A stretch of DNA of 64,000 bases. It comes from Lottia gigantea (taxonomy: Eukaryota; Mollusca; Gastropoda; Lottiidae). This document shows, one piece after another, positions 12,545 through 24,790 of the stretch. Each line of letters opens with the position of its first letter. Within the stretch, counting starts at the first letter, position 1. A program made the translations under genes and the position numbers. The notes beneath the pieces are model-generated. The model did no database searches and had not been told where the DNA came from. It saw only the letters and a list, made by a program, of their open reading frames with translations. The stretch is from contig NW_008708301.1 in assembly GCF_000327385.1 (NCBI RefSeq), positions 236,833-300,832 on the forward strand, written 5' to 3'.

Positions 12545-14912
12545 ATATGAAACACATAGCTTAGAGCAATTGATTGGCTTGAAAATTGCTTCTCCTTTAA
12601 GGAAATGCTTTTCCAAGTGAAAATGGTATTGAAAGGCTTGACATTTATTCTATAGAAGATATATTAACTTCATACTTCTCGCAACATAGAACAATTCTCC
12701 ACTGTCAAAATATGATGGATTAATTTGATCTATCTATGATTTTATCGGGGATTATTATTAAAGAAATTGTGTTAAGAGTCAGAATAAGATTGACATTATT
12801 ACTATCAGGTCATTATGTCAGTATGCCAATTTGTCAGTTTGTTTATGTCAGATTGGTATTTCGATGTGGATTGCAGGTGTTCTGAAACTTAAAGGGACAT
12901 TCCGCTGTTTTGTGAAACATTTTCATTCTCAAAAACATCGTAAATTGTACCTGAAAATATTTCTAAAAAATGCTATTTTAATCTATGTATTTAGTAATAA
13001 AACTGTGCTTGTTTTAAAAGGGTTAGTTAAAAAGGTAGAGTACTAATTGTTAGTATTGGCTTTATAATGGCTCGATTATTGAAACCTTAAGAATACGTAG
13101 GAGACATATTTCTCTCAAATTCGGCGTTTATTTTACTTAAATCCGTACAGTAGTACAGCGTAACAAACTTTAAAAGTTAACTTAAAAATTACGTAATGTT
13201 TTTAAATAGTTTTGGCATGAAATTCTATAAAATATTGATAGATTTGGTACCTAGACGATGGTGTGAGTGTTGGTCTTCACCACCAGGAAGTGTTTAATTT
13301 GAATTAAATTTATTAGATTGAAAGAAATCCTAAAAGTTTTACAATTACAAATTATCTTTTATATCAGATTGTTGATTCTATTTCTATTTTAAAATGTCTA
13401 AGGAGAACTGTAACTGAGTATTTGCGATTTACATTAGGAAAAGCATCATAATCACACTTACGTCCTAGGCAAGGCTTGCCTCACCTAGTGCTGATGTAAC
13501 GGTTCTCAATTTTCTGTCTGGTTTTAACAGCTGAAACGTTTATTTGATATTTGATTATAATGGATACGAAGGTATTCGACGGTAATTCGGAATTAGAAGT
13601 AGTTATTATCCATTCACAAAATTATATTTTGATTTTAGTATCTGAAATTTGTTAACGAAAATAGAATTTGAGTCTAAAATCATTTTACACTTGACTTGTT
13701 GAGTGAGTCGCATATCCTGAAAAGTGTTTCCTGTTCTGTCAAAAAAGTCTTTAGGAATAATCTTTCACGAATTCCTCTGCAAATTAAATGTCTTTTATCT
13801 GTTTAATGTCGTAACGTTCTACACTAGAAATCGATGAAGTTTAAAAGGCATTACATTGGTAAAAGCGAGAGTATTATACAGATTTGAACTAAGTCATTTA
13901 AAGTTCTATGTGGAACAATCTGTTAGTTTTGCTTATGAACTCAACCACACTATGGACTCGAGCTGTTTTTACACTGCTAGAAATTGAAGGAAGCTTGACA
14001 TTTTTCCAATTGAAAGTGTGTCTTGGTCGATTCAATATTAGATAAAAACTCTATTCGATGTTTAATGTTTGTGATTTTTAGCAAGGCAACTTTCAGTTTT
14101 TATTTCGATTTAATGGATTCTGTGACATATGCACTGAGGTCTGTTGCAGACGATGACGGTCGATAAACTGTTTCACAAATATATTCCAGTATTGGCATAT
14201 AATTCCTTTAACCATAGGAGTACATTTTTACAATTTCATTTCATGTCACATGCAAATATTTGATGTAATATAATGACCATTTCAGTAATACACAGATATG
14301 GGCTTAATGTTCAAAAATTATTATTTGTGAACCTAGTAATTTTCTCTCAGCCCCTAACATAGTGCTTTGATACACATGATTATATAATTAAATTCGATTT
14401 CCAATCCTATTTGTTTAAGTGTCTATTGTTTTGGGCTATTTTCATTGAAAAATTTGATCTAAATCTGACACTAAAAAACTCGGAAATATTCTTTAGTTGG
14501 CCAGGCAGTTCACCCTTTTTCAACTTCAAAATGTCATCCTAAATATGCAAAGATTACGTAATCTATCGAAAATTCCAATATTAGGAAAGTAGGATACTTG
14601 TGGTAGCGACTAACCTAATATCTAATTTGTCGCTGGGAAACAGAGGGAAGAGGGTCCCGCTTCGCCCCCACCCCCTCCTTCACTTTGAAATTCCTTATTA
14701 TTGTACAGAGTGAATGGACTGTCTGTGGAACAGACCCCCAAGCCTTGCCTTGAACGACCGAGAGTAAACTTTGTCTAATAGAACCTGCATACTGAGAAAA
14801 AATGTCAAATATCCCAAAATATATGTTTAACGAACATAATAAATTGTCTGTGAGCTCCGACAAATTTGAAAAGCTCTAGTTTATTCTATAATATTATTTT
14901 TTTCTAATTTCA
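12545..14912. other. Gene-free stretch upstream of the 14.9-kb gene
   Basis: No conserved coding segment seen. The promoter and any non-coding first exon of the following gene could lie here, but no convincing TATA box or donor can be assigned. Confidence 0.35.
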
Positions 14913-14958
14913 GATGGATTGTTGTATGTTATGGTGAAGTGGGATCAGGCAGATCTGA

Positions 14959-16326
14959 ATGAGACTTGCTATGCTGTGTCTGTGTGGGGCGTCGCCGACA
15001 GAAGAGTCGACATTTATTGATGTTAAAAGAGTAATTGAGGAATATGCATGGAACGAATTTAAATCCTCAATGGGAGCCGTCTCGAAAACGTTTTTAAGAC
15101 GTCGTGATTTTATAATAGAAGTGCCCCTAAACTATTATCACACAGAGGACATCGAACAGAGGTTTGTTCAACGGCAGCTTAAACCCGCGTCTTCCCGAAA
15201 TATCAGCCAAAAACAAGAAAATGTGTCAGAACTCAAAACTGAATTTCGTAATAATACGGATACAAATCAGACATACAAGTTTCGATTCGAAAGAACGCGA
15301 AAAGCTGCAGTGAATGTTACTTTTCAGAAAGGATTTACTCTTGATGGGAAAGCTCATCTGACGCTTAAATTGCCAAAAGACAAAGTTGACAGTAAGGCTG
15401 GCGAAGGGTTAAACATGAGCCTCCAAGTGACCAAAGCGGAGGGAGAAAGTTTCGAAGACACTTTAGTATTAGAGGCGACGAGCGATATTGCCGTAGAAAA
15501 GAAGCATACGTATATAACTGGGGTATCGTTAAAACAAATTGAAATCGCTTACGACTTCACGGTTGAGACGATACTAAGAATGCCAAGCCATAGGGCACCC
15601 GTAACTATAAAACGGAGACGCGGTGGTGACGTAGTTGCGTCGTTCTATATCAATAATTTAAGAGATGTATTCGAGGAGTATTGTCCACCAGCAGAAATAG
15701 TAGAAGAGACATGTAGTGATAGTAAATATAAACAATATGCTGTCAAATTTTACACCTCAGGGATTATTGAAGGCGCACAATTATCAAATCAAAAAATTAT
15801 CCTTGAATCGAAAAAAATTGACAGTGAAGATCGCTCCACAAACACAATGGATGTTCCACAAATTGTAGTGAGACCGTCTGATTTAGGTGAAATAAGTGCT
15901 GCTAGTACGTCCGACCAGTCGGAGAAACAGCCCCTATTACCACCTCCACCACCTCAAAAACCAACTACGAGTACAGAAAAACTACGAGATCCACAATCAG
16001 CGTCTGAACGTCGTTCTTCATTTAAACGGTTTAATCAATTTGGGGAAAATTACACAAGCTTAACTTCCGGTTCACCGGAGACAAAGATCATGCAGATTCC
16101 TATGATACCAGCAATTGCTAAAACTCCACCAACACCACGTTCAGCCTCACCTACTGTTCCTAGCTCAATTCTCACTGATCCTCATCGGAAAGAACGGGTA
16201 CTTGCTCCTAGACGTGTTGGTGTTCGTGCTAAGAGCCCACATCGGTTACCCAATCCAGGTTCATTTCAAGGAACAAGTCTCCACCCAACGGCAAGACCCA
16301 AATTGTCTAAGATGACAAGTGTTTGA
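14959..16326 (+). CDS. Aerolysin/ETX-MTX2-like protein with proline-rich C-terminal tail
   Basis: Uninterrupted 455-codon ORF in one exon. A pyrimidine-rich tract ending TCTAATTTCAG at 14912 looks like a 3' splice site, so a non-coding exon upstream is likely and the exact start is uncertain. Residues ~90-275 resemble the aerolysin/ETX-MTX2 beta fold: an NNTDTNQTYKF segment, then a QKGFTLDGKAHL segment, a LPKD turn, a KAEGESFEDTLVLEA strand and an IAYDFTVETILRMP strand. That order is typical of the family core, but the assignment is by eye. Residues ~290-455 look disordered and rich in Ser, Pro, Arg and Lys, with a QPLLPPPPPQKP run near 326. No clear signal peptide is seen. Family members include secreted pore-formers and many animal proteins of unknown role, and pore formation here is not shown. 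AATAAA at 16804 is a plausible poly(A) signal. Confidence 0.7.
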   Translation: MRLAMLCLCGASPTEESTFIDVKRVIEEYAWNEFKSSMGAVSKTFLRRRDFIIEVPLNYYHTEDIEQRFVQRQLKPASSRNISQKQENVSELKTEFRNNTDTNQTYKFRFERTRKAAVNVTFQKGFTLDGKAHLTLKLPKDKVDSKAGEGLNMSLQVTKAEGESFEDTLVLEATSDIAVEKKHTYITGVSLKQIEIAYDFTVETILRMPSHRAPVTIKRRRGGDVVASFYINNLRDVFEEYCPPAEIVEETCSDSKYKQYAVKFYTSGIIEGAQLSNQKIILESKKIDSEDRSTNTMDVPQIVVRPSDLGEISAASTSDQSEKQPLLPPPPPQKPTTSTEKLRDPQSASERRSSFKRFNQFGENYTSLTSGSPETKIMQIPMIPAIAKTPPTPRSASPTVPSSILTDPHRKERVLAPRRVGVRAKSPHRLPNPGSFQGTSLHPTARPKLSKMTSV

Positions 16327-16803
16327 TTACGAACATTGTCTGCAATTAAGATTCTATATGATCGAAATTCACTTGAATAGGTGCTAATTGTCTACTACAA
16401 GTTAAAATTCAATTCAGTTTAACTTGTGAAATTCACACAGGATAAATATAAAACCAATACGTTGTCCGGTTATCTAAACAAGTAAGATATGAATCAAATA
16501 ATATACATGAGTATATGAACAATCAACGATAAAACATATCACTGCCATTATTGCCATCGACCATTAGATCATCGTTTTAAAATTTTCTATTACCATAAAT
16601 ATATCTGAATACACTTCGCCAATATTAAATTTGATGGTACAAGAATATGCGAATTATACAGCACAATCATTTTTCTGTATAGTCTATCTGTATTCACAAA
16701 TAATTTAGAATTTTTTCATTTATATATATTTGCTCTCTCTGATAAATGTTTTAATTATTTATTTTTATTTTTTTCAAATTATGCACTTGGAAAAGTGTTC
16801 CAA

Positions 16804-16809
16804 AATAAA
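16804..16809 (+). terminator. Probable poly(A) signal of the aerolysin-like gene
   Basis: AATAAA about 480 bases after the stop codon, just before the hairpin element at 16828. Other AATAAA hexamers occur in this AT-rich stretch, so the choice is tentative. Confidence 0.4.
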
Positions 16810-16827
16810 CAATATACCATTCTACTT

Positions 16828-17001
16828 ACTATAAAACACTACTTCGATATATGGATATATTACTTCTGCATTTATAACATACTACGTTTCGGAACACATA
16901 CAGGTAACGTTATCAAGTAAAACGTTACCAGTATGTGTTTCGAAACGTATTATGTAATAAATGCAAAAGTAATATATCCATATATCTTAATGTTTTATTG
17001 T
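16828..17001. mobile_element. Near-perfect 174-bp hairpin, MITE-like
   Basis: Two arms of about 83 bases (16828-16911 and 16920-17001) are reverse complements with roughly ten mismatches and a loop of about 8 bases. Landmarks are ATATGGATATATTACTTCTG in the left arm and CAAAAGTAATATATCCATAT in the right. There is no ORF. It is either a foldback MITE or a local inverted duplication. Confidence 0.75.
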
Positions 17002-18319
17002 AATCTTCCTACTTTTATATGTCTTATAAAAAATACATCCTACTTACTTACTGGGAACAATTGGTGAATGAAGTTAAACACAAGACACCGAAATTATGTT
17101 TACAAAAAATGATTTACCATGTTCTAACCATGAACTAACACTTGCGTCTATCTATTTGTTTGTATTTTGTAATAAAGCTATGAAATGAAGTATGTCGGTT
17201 ATGCAACATATGAGCGAAATTAATGAGCTGCTTAATAGAAACCCCACTGGCTGGGAGATATTAAACTAAATATCATTGTGGGACCCAAAGACTTGACTTC
17301 TCTTTCGTTTAGATCCTGATTTTAAGAAATACTACCAGAAGCGCCACGTATATGATTATACTTTCACGTAATATATTATAGTTGTTCATTTATATTTCAC
17401 CATACATGCATTTAACTACATTGGACTTGCGTTTCGTTTATTGGCAAATTTAATAGCAGATGGTAGTTGGTGATATCGGTGCCTAATGTTTACAATATAT
17501 CAGAGTTCAAACCTCATTTGACATTACAAAAAAATGAAATTACATTCGATGAATCCCAGTGAAAATGGATATCCAATCAAAGTAAGAAACCAACAGATAT
17601 AGCAGATTATCAAATTGAATTGATTTGTTCCATTTTCCATGGCGTATGTAGCATTGTTATATCACCTGCTGGGAATCTGGCAATTTTCCAAATAGAATTT
17701 CTATTCATTGAAAATTTATAAGGAGTTACATATAAATTTGCTTTTGACATTTTACTATCCGTCGGGAAAAACAACAATAATGGTACAAGCGGTCTAAGAT
17801 CATCAGAGAGTGAAGGACAGCATGCAGAAAATCTATATTGCATCTTGAATTAGGGTTTGCCCATATTCTTTCTATGAATTTTATTCGAATATCATTCTCG
17901 TCGGTAGACCTAATTAAGTAATCGTTCTCGTGTTAACGGTTAGGTATTGTGTCAGGAATTTGTAATTAGAACATCGGAACTCGAACAAAAATGACTGGCT
18001 ATAAAAATAGATTTGGTCGTGACATGGTCTGTTAAAACAGATACTACAACTTATCGTCAGAATTTTCCATAATAGTGATGAATTACCAAAAGACACAAAT
18101 GTGTCTCAGAAAAAAAAACATGGTTATATTTCATTAACAAATCTCTTAGAATTTCATGTTGCTTGGCAACACTTTCTATATAAATATACCGAGGAAATAT
18201 TATGTCTCTAAAGAGTAAGATTTATTTAGTCGTTAATTATATCTTACTCCAGACAAAGAAGGTCGTGAAATTTTAAATTGTCCAATATTTGATAATTCTA
18301 TAACGCCTCACATCCAATG
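17002..18319. other. Gene-free stretch, nothing recognised
   Basis: AT-rich with short unrelated ORFs only. No repeat boundary or RNA gene recognised. Confidence 0.45.
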
Positions 18320-18375
18320 GAGATAACTTGCCACGCAAGGTGACAAACGGCCACCTATAGCTTTGATAAAATATG
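18320..18375 (+). repeat. Head fragment of the ACGG-tail dispersed repeat
   Basis: GATAACTTGCCACGCAAGG... followed by GGCCACCTATAGCTTTGAT is a diverged match to the heads at 311 and 27693. The internal units and tail are absent. Confidence 0.55.
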
Positions 18376-18834
18376 GACATACCGTCATTATTAGCATAGA
18401 CTTTTAAACGATTTATTTGGAAATATATTTAACATAATGAAAATCGCATCAAGATTCAAGAAAATAAAAGACTCATGAAATTAAAAGGTATATCTGTAAG
18501 ACATGTACGTTCGATTCCTCAGGCACAATGGCAATATATAATTGTGTATGACAGCATAAGTTTCAATTATTGTTGAATAAAAACCAACACATTTCACATC
18601 TTTTTTATTCTCATAATGATGATCAATAATATATATTCACCTATAGTTTGAAGCAACTAATTTTATTTTTTTCTCCTTTCATGTTTGAATATTACACACC
18701 ATCATTTTCAGCTTGTATCTACAAATATATAACAAAACAAAATAATCCCTAATACTTCAGCGACATTTAGGGGTAGAGATCACATTAAATAACGAAACAC
18801 AATTTTATGGTATACTACTCCTACTATTTTGTGT

Positions 18835-18895
18835 ATCGGGGACACTGATATCGCCAATTTGCACCATTCCAATTATTATCTCATTCCACTAAAGT
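18835..18895 (-). repeat. Small dispersed repeat, copy related to 32126-32475
   Basis: On the minus strand it reads ...AATTGGAATGGTGCAAATTG...TATCAGTGTCCCC. The same sequence occurs twice in direct orientation near 32140 and 32438. Family not recognised. Confidence 0.55.
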
Positions 18896-18939
18896 AAAGT
18901 AAGCGTTTTATGACATCACTATCGCAAACACCAGTACCA

Positions 18940-20620
18940 GTGGCACAGTAATAATACCCTGGTAGTACCAGTGGCACAATAACAATAACCTGGTAGTACC
19001 AGTGGTACAGTAACAATACCCTGGTAGTACCAGTAGCCCAGTTATAATACCCTGGTTGTATCAGTGGCACAGTAACAATACCCTGGTAGTACCAGTAGCC
19101 CAGTTACAATACCCCGGTAGTACCAGTAGCCCAGTTACAATACCCCGGTAGTACCAGTGGCACAATAACAATAACCTGGTAGTACCAGTGGTACAGTAAC
19201 AATACCCTGGTAGTACCAGTAGCCCAGTTATAATACCCTGGTTGTATCAGTGGCACAGTAACAATACCCTGGTAGTACCAGTGGCCCAGTAACAATACCC
19301 TGGTAGTACCTGTGGCACAGTAATAATACCCTGGTAGTACCAGTGGCACAATATCAATAACCTGGTAGTACCAGTAGCCCAGTAACAATACCCTGGTAGT
19401 ATCAGTGGCACAATAGCAACACCCTGGTAGTACCAGCAGCCCAGTAACAATACCCCGGTGGTACCCGTGGCACAGTACCAATACCCTGGTAGTATCAGTG
19501 GCACAGTAACAACACCCTGGTAGTATCAGTGGCACAGTAACAACACACTGGTAGTACCAGTAGCCCAGTAACAATACCCTGGTAGTATCAGTGGCACAAT
19601 AGCAACACCCTGGTAGTACCAGTAGCCCAGTAACAATACCCCGGTAGTACCAGTGGCACAGTACCAATACCCTGGTAGTACCAGTAGCCCAGTAACAATA
19701 CCCTGGTAGTATCAGTGGCACAGTAACAATACCCTGGTAGTATCAGTGGCACAGTAAAAATACCCTGGTAGTACCAGTAGCCCAGTAACAATACCCTGGT
19801 AGTACCAGTGGCACAGTAATAATACACTGGTAGTACCAGTGGCACAATAACAACACCCTGGTAGTACCAGTAGCCCAGTAACAATACCCGGGTAGTATCA
19901 TTGGCTCAGTAACAATACCCTGGTAGTACCAGTAGCTCAGTAACAATACCCTGGTAGTACCAGTAGCTCAGTAACAATACCCTGGTAGTACCAGTAGCCC
20001 AGTAACAATACCCTGGTAGTACCAGTAGCCCAGTTACAATACCCCGGTAGTACCAGTGGCGCAGTAACAATACCCTGGTAGTACCAGTAGCCCAGTAACA
20101 ATACCCTGGTAGTATCAGTGGCACAGTAACAACACCCTGGTAGTATCAGTGGCACAGTAACAATACCCTGGTAGTACCAGTGGCACAGTAACAATACCCT
20201 GGTAGTACCAGTAGCCCAGTAACAATACCCGGGTAGTATCAGTGGCACAGTATCAATACCCTGGTAGTAACGGTAGCCCAGTAACAATACCCGGGTAGTA
20301 TCATTGGCTCAGTAACAATACCCTGGTAGTACCAGTGACCTGGCCCAGCACCAATATCCTTTTAGTACCAGTGGGACAGTAACAATACCCTCCCTAGTAC
20401 AACTAGTGGCACAGTTACAATACCCTGGTAGTACCAGTGGCACAATAACAATACCCTCCCTAGTACAACTAGTGGCACAGTTACAATACCCTGGTAGTAC
20501 CAGTGGCACAATAACAATACCCTGGTAGTGCAAGTGGCACAGTAACATACGCTGGCAGTATCAATGGCCTGGCCCAGTAACAATACCCTAGTAGTACCAA
20601 TGGCCCAGTAACACTAACTA
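18940..20620. repeat. 30-bp minisatellite, ~55 copies
   Basis: Tandem units of AACAATACCCTGGTAGTACC followed by AGTGGCACAGT, with repeated variants (GTATC for GTACC, AGCCC for GGCAC). The variants are interspersed and form higher-order patterns. Because 30 is a multiple of three, long frames stay open on the minus strand and spell a Trp/Tyr/Leu-rich ten-residue repeat. This follows from the unit length and is not evidence for a gene. Confidence 0.95.
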
Positions 20621-20964
20621 ATATCCGAAAAGTATGCTTGAATGCGACTTGCATATTATCTGTCTTCATGAGCACACATGTGCTTCATGACAGAAAACAC
20701 TACAATATTAAGATAAATTAACAAAAATTACCTAAAAAAAGCTTGAATCAACAAATTTTCAATTCTACATCCAAAGACATTGTTTTGTTATGTTGCTGAC
20801 ATGAGTAGAAGTGAAGAAGAAGTGAACCCAGCGAAATCTACAATCACAATGAACATACAAAACACGTGTTGAGAGCTCGCAGCTTATATATACTGACCCA
20901 GAAGCTGTGAATATCAGCCTTTATTTAAGTTTTAGAAAATCTTAAATATCAATGAACAAAATTC

Positions 20965-21615
20965 ATCATTAACAACATTCAGGTATTCCCAGAGGCCCAA
21001 AAACAAAACTGTGATGTAACTAGTGGTCCAGTAGCAACACTTTGATATAACGAGTAACAATACTCTTGCACTACCAGTGGTCAAGGAACAATAGCCTACA
21101 CTGGTATAATCAGTGCCACAGTAACAATAACCTGATGTAACTATTGGCACAGTAACAGTACTCTTGAACTACAACAGTGACTCAGTAGTAATCACCTGGT
21201 ATAACCATTGCTCTGACAGTAACATTAACCCGATGTCTTTGACACAATAACAATACCCTGGTAGTACCAGTGGCCCAGTAACAATACCTTGGTATTATCA
21301 GCGGCCCAGTAAAAATACCTTGATATAACTATTAACTATTAACTTGATATCTCAACCGGCTCATCTCGACCTTATGCCGGGATTGAACTCAGGACCTTCA
21401 GGTTAGACAATGGGCGTCTAACTCACTGAGCCACCGCGGCTCTCTGGTATTCATCGTGACACAGTAACATTATCCTGATATAACCTAATGCCCAGCAAGA
21501 TTAACCTGGTGCTAACAGTTATACAGTATTTATGCAAATAGTCGGGTACCACAATTAACCTAGTTACATTGGATGGCACAGTAACAATATTCACTACCCA
21601 GTAATATTATAAATG
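20965..21615. repeat. Diverged flank of the 30-bp minisatellite
   Basis: Degenerate relatives of the 30-bp unit continue past the regular array (CAGTAACA, GGTATAACC, CAGTGGTC motifs). One better-preserved patch lies at 21240-21300. A SINE interrupts the region at 21340-21442. The divergence suggests this is the older edge of the array. Confidence 0.7.
21340..21442 (-). mobile_element. tRNA-derived SINE
   Basis: On the minus strand the element starts GAGCCGCGGTGGCTCAGTGA (an A-box-like TGGCTCAGTG) and continues to a B-box-like GGTCCTGAGTTCAATCC. Between them TTAGAC and GTCTAA form a stem around a seven-base loop, an anticodon-arm relic. The acceptor stem does not pair well and there is an extra ACCT/AGGT hairpin, so it is a SINE head rather than a working tRNA. 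The short tail runs into minisatellite sequence. Confidence 0.75.
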
Positions 21616-22124
21616 AACTATCCAAGTTCACAACTACGCTGCGGATGCCACTATTGGAACTTCTCATTGGATATGTTGTATACATCTATTTCACACACTC
21701 ACAACAAATCTTGGAATTCAACAAGACATCTTACTGTTTGCCGTTTTATTTTCCAGAGTTGATGATTCAAAGCTCCTATGGGCATTGCTTTATTGAATTA
21801 CATAAATGGTATATGTTGAAGGTCATCTGTTAAATGTTCATATACATTATGTTTCATCTATATTAGTCTGGAATGAAGAGAAGTAATAATAACCAGAATC
21901 TGTCTAGAAACTTGATTAGAACTACTTAAATATTGTAACACCTAAACACCTGCCATTCAATTTTCTCTGAACTGATGTCGTTTGAACTAAAAACTGAACT
22001 GTGACTAATATTGTTATGTTATAGGATACCCGGTATTTTTATATGCTATTTCCTTTATTCTTTATCTTGCATGCTATTTACTTATTTTATTTTAAAAGAA
22101 CGGTGTTCAAAGTAAGCAGTGCAG
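21616..22124. other. Gene-free stretch
   Basis: No recognisable feature between the minisatellite and the transposon end that begins near 22125. Confidence 0.45.
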
Positions 22125-23950
22125 GCATGCAGATAATGACCAGGCTGAACTTTCTACACATTCAACTAGCATACAGATGCGGGTCGAATCGTCTCAGCAT
22201 ACACGTTCACGGCAAATCGACCGGATATGAAATCTGAATTATTTCTAACTTGAATATTGTTAAATTAAAATAACTTAAAAATTTTCATGACAAATACACA
22301 TAAGAATTCTTTCAATTTTGCAAACACCTATATGTCTAACTCTCTTAGTCTTTGTAGTGTGGCCCATATAAGACATAATTTTTTTTTTTATGGAAGCTGA
22401 AACTTACCAAGTTCAACATTTGATATTTCGAATGAGGACTAGTGTGAGATAGTATGGCATGAATTTCAAAAAGTTTTTATGACGGCTAAACCTCGCAAAT
22501 TGTCCGAAAACTTTGGGTATTATTCTACATAGGCCATATATAAATCGATTTGTGTATGTCTTTAATGGGCCTCCGTACAAAAAGTGAGGGTGACAGCAAC
22601 TTAGTGATTTGATATTTCGACTAGTATGAGATAGTATAGTATGGATTTCAAAATGTTCCTATGATGGCTAAGACTCGCAAATTGTCTGTAAACTCTGGGT
22701 AATATTCTCATATAGGTTATATATATGTCGATTGGTGTATGTCTTTAATGGTCTTCCGTACAAAAAATAAGGGAGACAGCAACTTGGCGCTTCGATATTT
22801 CGAATGAGGACTAGCGTGAGATAGTATGATATGAACTGCAATAAGTTCCTATGATGGCTAAGACTCGTAAATTGTCAGTAAACTCTGAGTATTATTCTAC
22901 ATAGGCCATACATAAATCGATTTGTGTATGTCTTTAATGGGCCTCCGTACAAAAAGTATGGGAGACAGCAACTTGGTGATTTGATATTTAGAATGAGGAC
23001 TAGTGTTAAATAGTATGGTGAGAAAAAAGACTTTGCATTTATTTACAACGTTTGTGGCAAACCTGTCATCATAGGCAATTCTTTGAATAAAAATATTGTC
23101 ATCTATTGCAATTGTTTTTACCACAAAATCAGCATATTGAGTATGTGTAGCATGTATCTGGATTTGTACTTGAGCATAATACTGATGATTCTTGTCGAGA
23201 CTGACATGTCCATTATTTGAATATTTCAAATAAGACTGATCTGAGGCTGCAATTTGTTTAATAGTGTCATTTTTAAATTTTTCTGGATTTTTAACCTCCA
23301 AACAACCCAATCCACAACAATCACAATTAATCATACTGTCTGGTGTGGCTGCTAACCCCAAGGATTTTCCATGCAAATATGAAACCCTGTGCTTTGAACC
23401 TTTAAATTTTGGTGTTTATTCTTAATATTTTTTTCATATTCTGTAATTGCTGGTAATTCCCTTTCTCTGCCCCACTTTCATTTATTTTTCTGTAACACTC
23501 ATGTGCTACTGATGCAGTGATGCCTATTTCAGTCAAAATCTGATAATGTTTTTTCCTTGCGGTAGCAGAATGCTCTGGGTTCAAATGTCAATCGAGACTT
23601 TTTTCCACAAGTTTGAAAATCTTCTTGAGTAGAATCAAATCTACCTGTAACCTTTTTCACAACAAGATTTCTTACAAAGTCAGCTTGTTAAACCCTTTTA
23701 CCTTGAATATGTGGTTTGCTTGGGATGGTACATGCTTTGTTGCATCCCGGCTCTATTTGCCTAACAATAAAGTGCAACAAGGCCATGCAATGTTTCCAAT
23801 ACCCTCGTAGACCTGCTGGACAATTGCAGTAAGCTCTTTCCACTTTTCCCCGTTCTCTTCAACTCCAGTAACATGTCCAGATAAGTATTAACTTTCTCCT
23901 TCTTTTGTTGATTTTGATCCTTTCGTCGGGACATTATGGATCTCAGCACC
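22125..23950 (-). mobile_element. Decayed element with SWIM zinc finger and YqaJ-type nuclease relic
   Basis: The left end (22125-22370) is the inverted counterpart of 34900-35105. It is followed by a ~185-bp satellite (22430-23010). Beyond that, on the minus strand, lie pieces of a protein: a SWIM-type zinc finger (YCNCPAGLRGYWKHC, near 23700-23840) and then a YqaJ-like exonuclease segment (23020-23376, with LGLAATPDSMINCDCCG, LEVKNPEK and YYAQVQIQIHAT). SWIM plus YqaJ proteins are common, multicopy and often mobile in invertebrate genomes (general knowledge). The reading frame is broken in several places and the copy looks old. The element's class and right boundary are not established. Confidence 0.6.
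22430..23010. repeat. ~185-bp satellite, array 1 (about 3 units)
   Basis: The shared motif GACAGCAACTT recurs at 22592, 22775 and 22964 (spacings 183 and 189). Units also share TTAATGGGCCTCCGTACAAA and CGCAAATTG. The same satellite in the same orientation forms array 2 at 34080-34870. Confidence 0.9.
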
Positions 23951-24570
23951 TATAAAATTAATTCAGTTTATACATAAACATATATAATACATCTTAGAGT
24001 AGTTTATTGAGGAAACAAATCACAAACTTGCATGAGTGTAAACTAGACACACCTGCTTTGTTCTTTATTTATATGTTTGCACACAAGACAAGCCAAGAGG
24101 CGGGACCTATTTATGCGAGGTGAACCAATCTACCGAAGTGATTGATTGCTTAATACCCCAGTCCCCAATCATGTTAATCAGGTAAGCAAAACACTGTCAA
24201 TTACTGTAGGCATTTTGTAACTCACATGAGTACTCTTTGGAGCAACACACGTTTTGTTAATTGCCAGTTCATACATTTTGTTTTAACTTAAACATAAATA
24301 ATTGTGAAGTCTATTCTACTTGACTAGAATGAACAGAATCATGATACAAACATAATAATCAAATAATAATACTGGATACAAGTCAGAAGGAACAGTAGTG
24401 GAACCATTTTACCTTAAAATAATAATAAAATCTATCTGTTTAAGGTTGTGAAATTAGGCTCAGTCTCCAGAGTCTGATATCAGTAGGCCTACTACAGTAA
24501 TAAATACTTACACAGTTTTATATAATCTTCTACATCTGAGACTGATGTATTCGGAAAATTTATTGTCAGT
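23951..24570. other. Gene-free stretch
   Basis: Nothing recognised. It contains AT-rich sequence between the SWIM/YqaJ relic and a GC-richer patch at 24580. Confidence 0.4.
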
Positions 24571-24654
24571 ATTCATCTGGGCTCAGCCCGGTTCGAGCCT
24601 GGCCTGGCAAAAAGTTCCGACAACAACAAGTTTTTTTCCCACAATCTTATGATA

Positions 24655-24790
24655 ATGTCAACACAACGCGGTTCAATGTGGTCCAGAGAAGAAACCGAGG
24701 AGTTAATTGCTGTTTGGGGCAAGCTCAATTAGAAGGTGCAAGACACAATCACAAAATCTTTAAACAGATAAATTCTACTTTGCAAGAAAA
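24655..24790 (+). pseudogene. Myb/SANT-like DNA-binding domain fragment
   Basis: An ATG at 24655 opens MSTQRGSMWSREETEELIAV, which has the W-x3-E-x2-L pattern of the Myb/SANT-like (trihelix) domain seen in Harbinger-type transposon partners and many animal paralogues. After about 24 codons the frame stops and the rest of the domain (EGARHNHKIFKQINSTLQEK) continues in another frame, one frameshift near 24715. GC-rich flanks at 24580-24622 and 24865-24950 share GGCTCG and CGAGCC motifs in partly inverted orientation. It is probably a transposon-borne or processed relic; domain assignment is by eye. Confidence 0.45.

Noticed and set aside
18940-20620. CRISPR-like array
   Set aside because: There are no unique spacers: units are contiguous variants of one 30-bp sequence in an animal genome.
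18876-20675. Several overlapping long minus-strand ORFs spelling Trp/Tyr/Leu-rich ten-residue repeats
   Set aside because: They exist only because the 30-bp minisatellite unit is a multiple of three without stops; there is no conserved domain, and neighbouring frames are equally open.
21340-21442. Functional tRNA gene
   Set aside because: A- and B-box-like motifs and an anticodon-arm-like stem are present, but the acceptor stem does not pair and there is an extra hairpin; a SINE head fits better.
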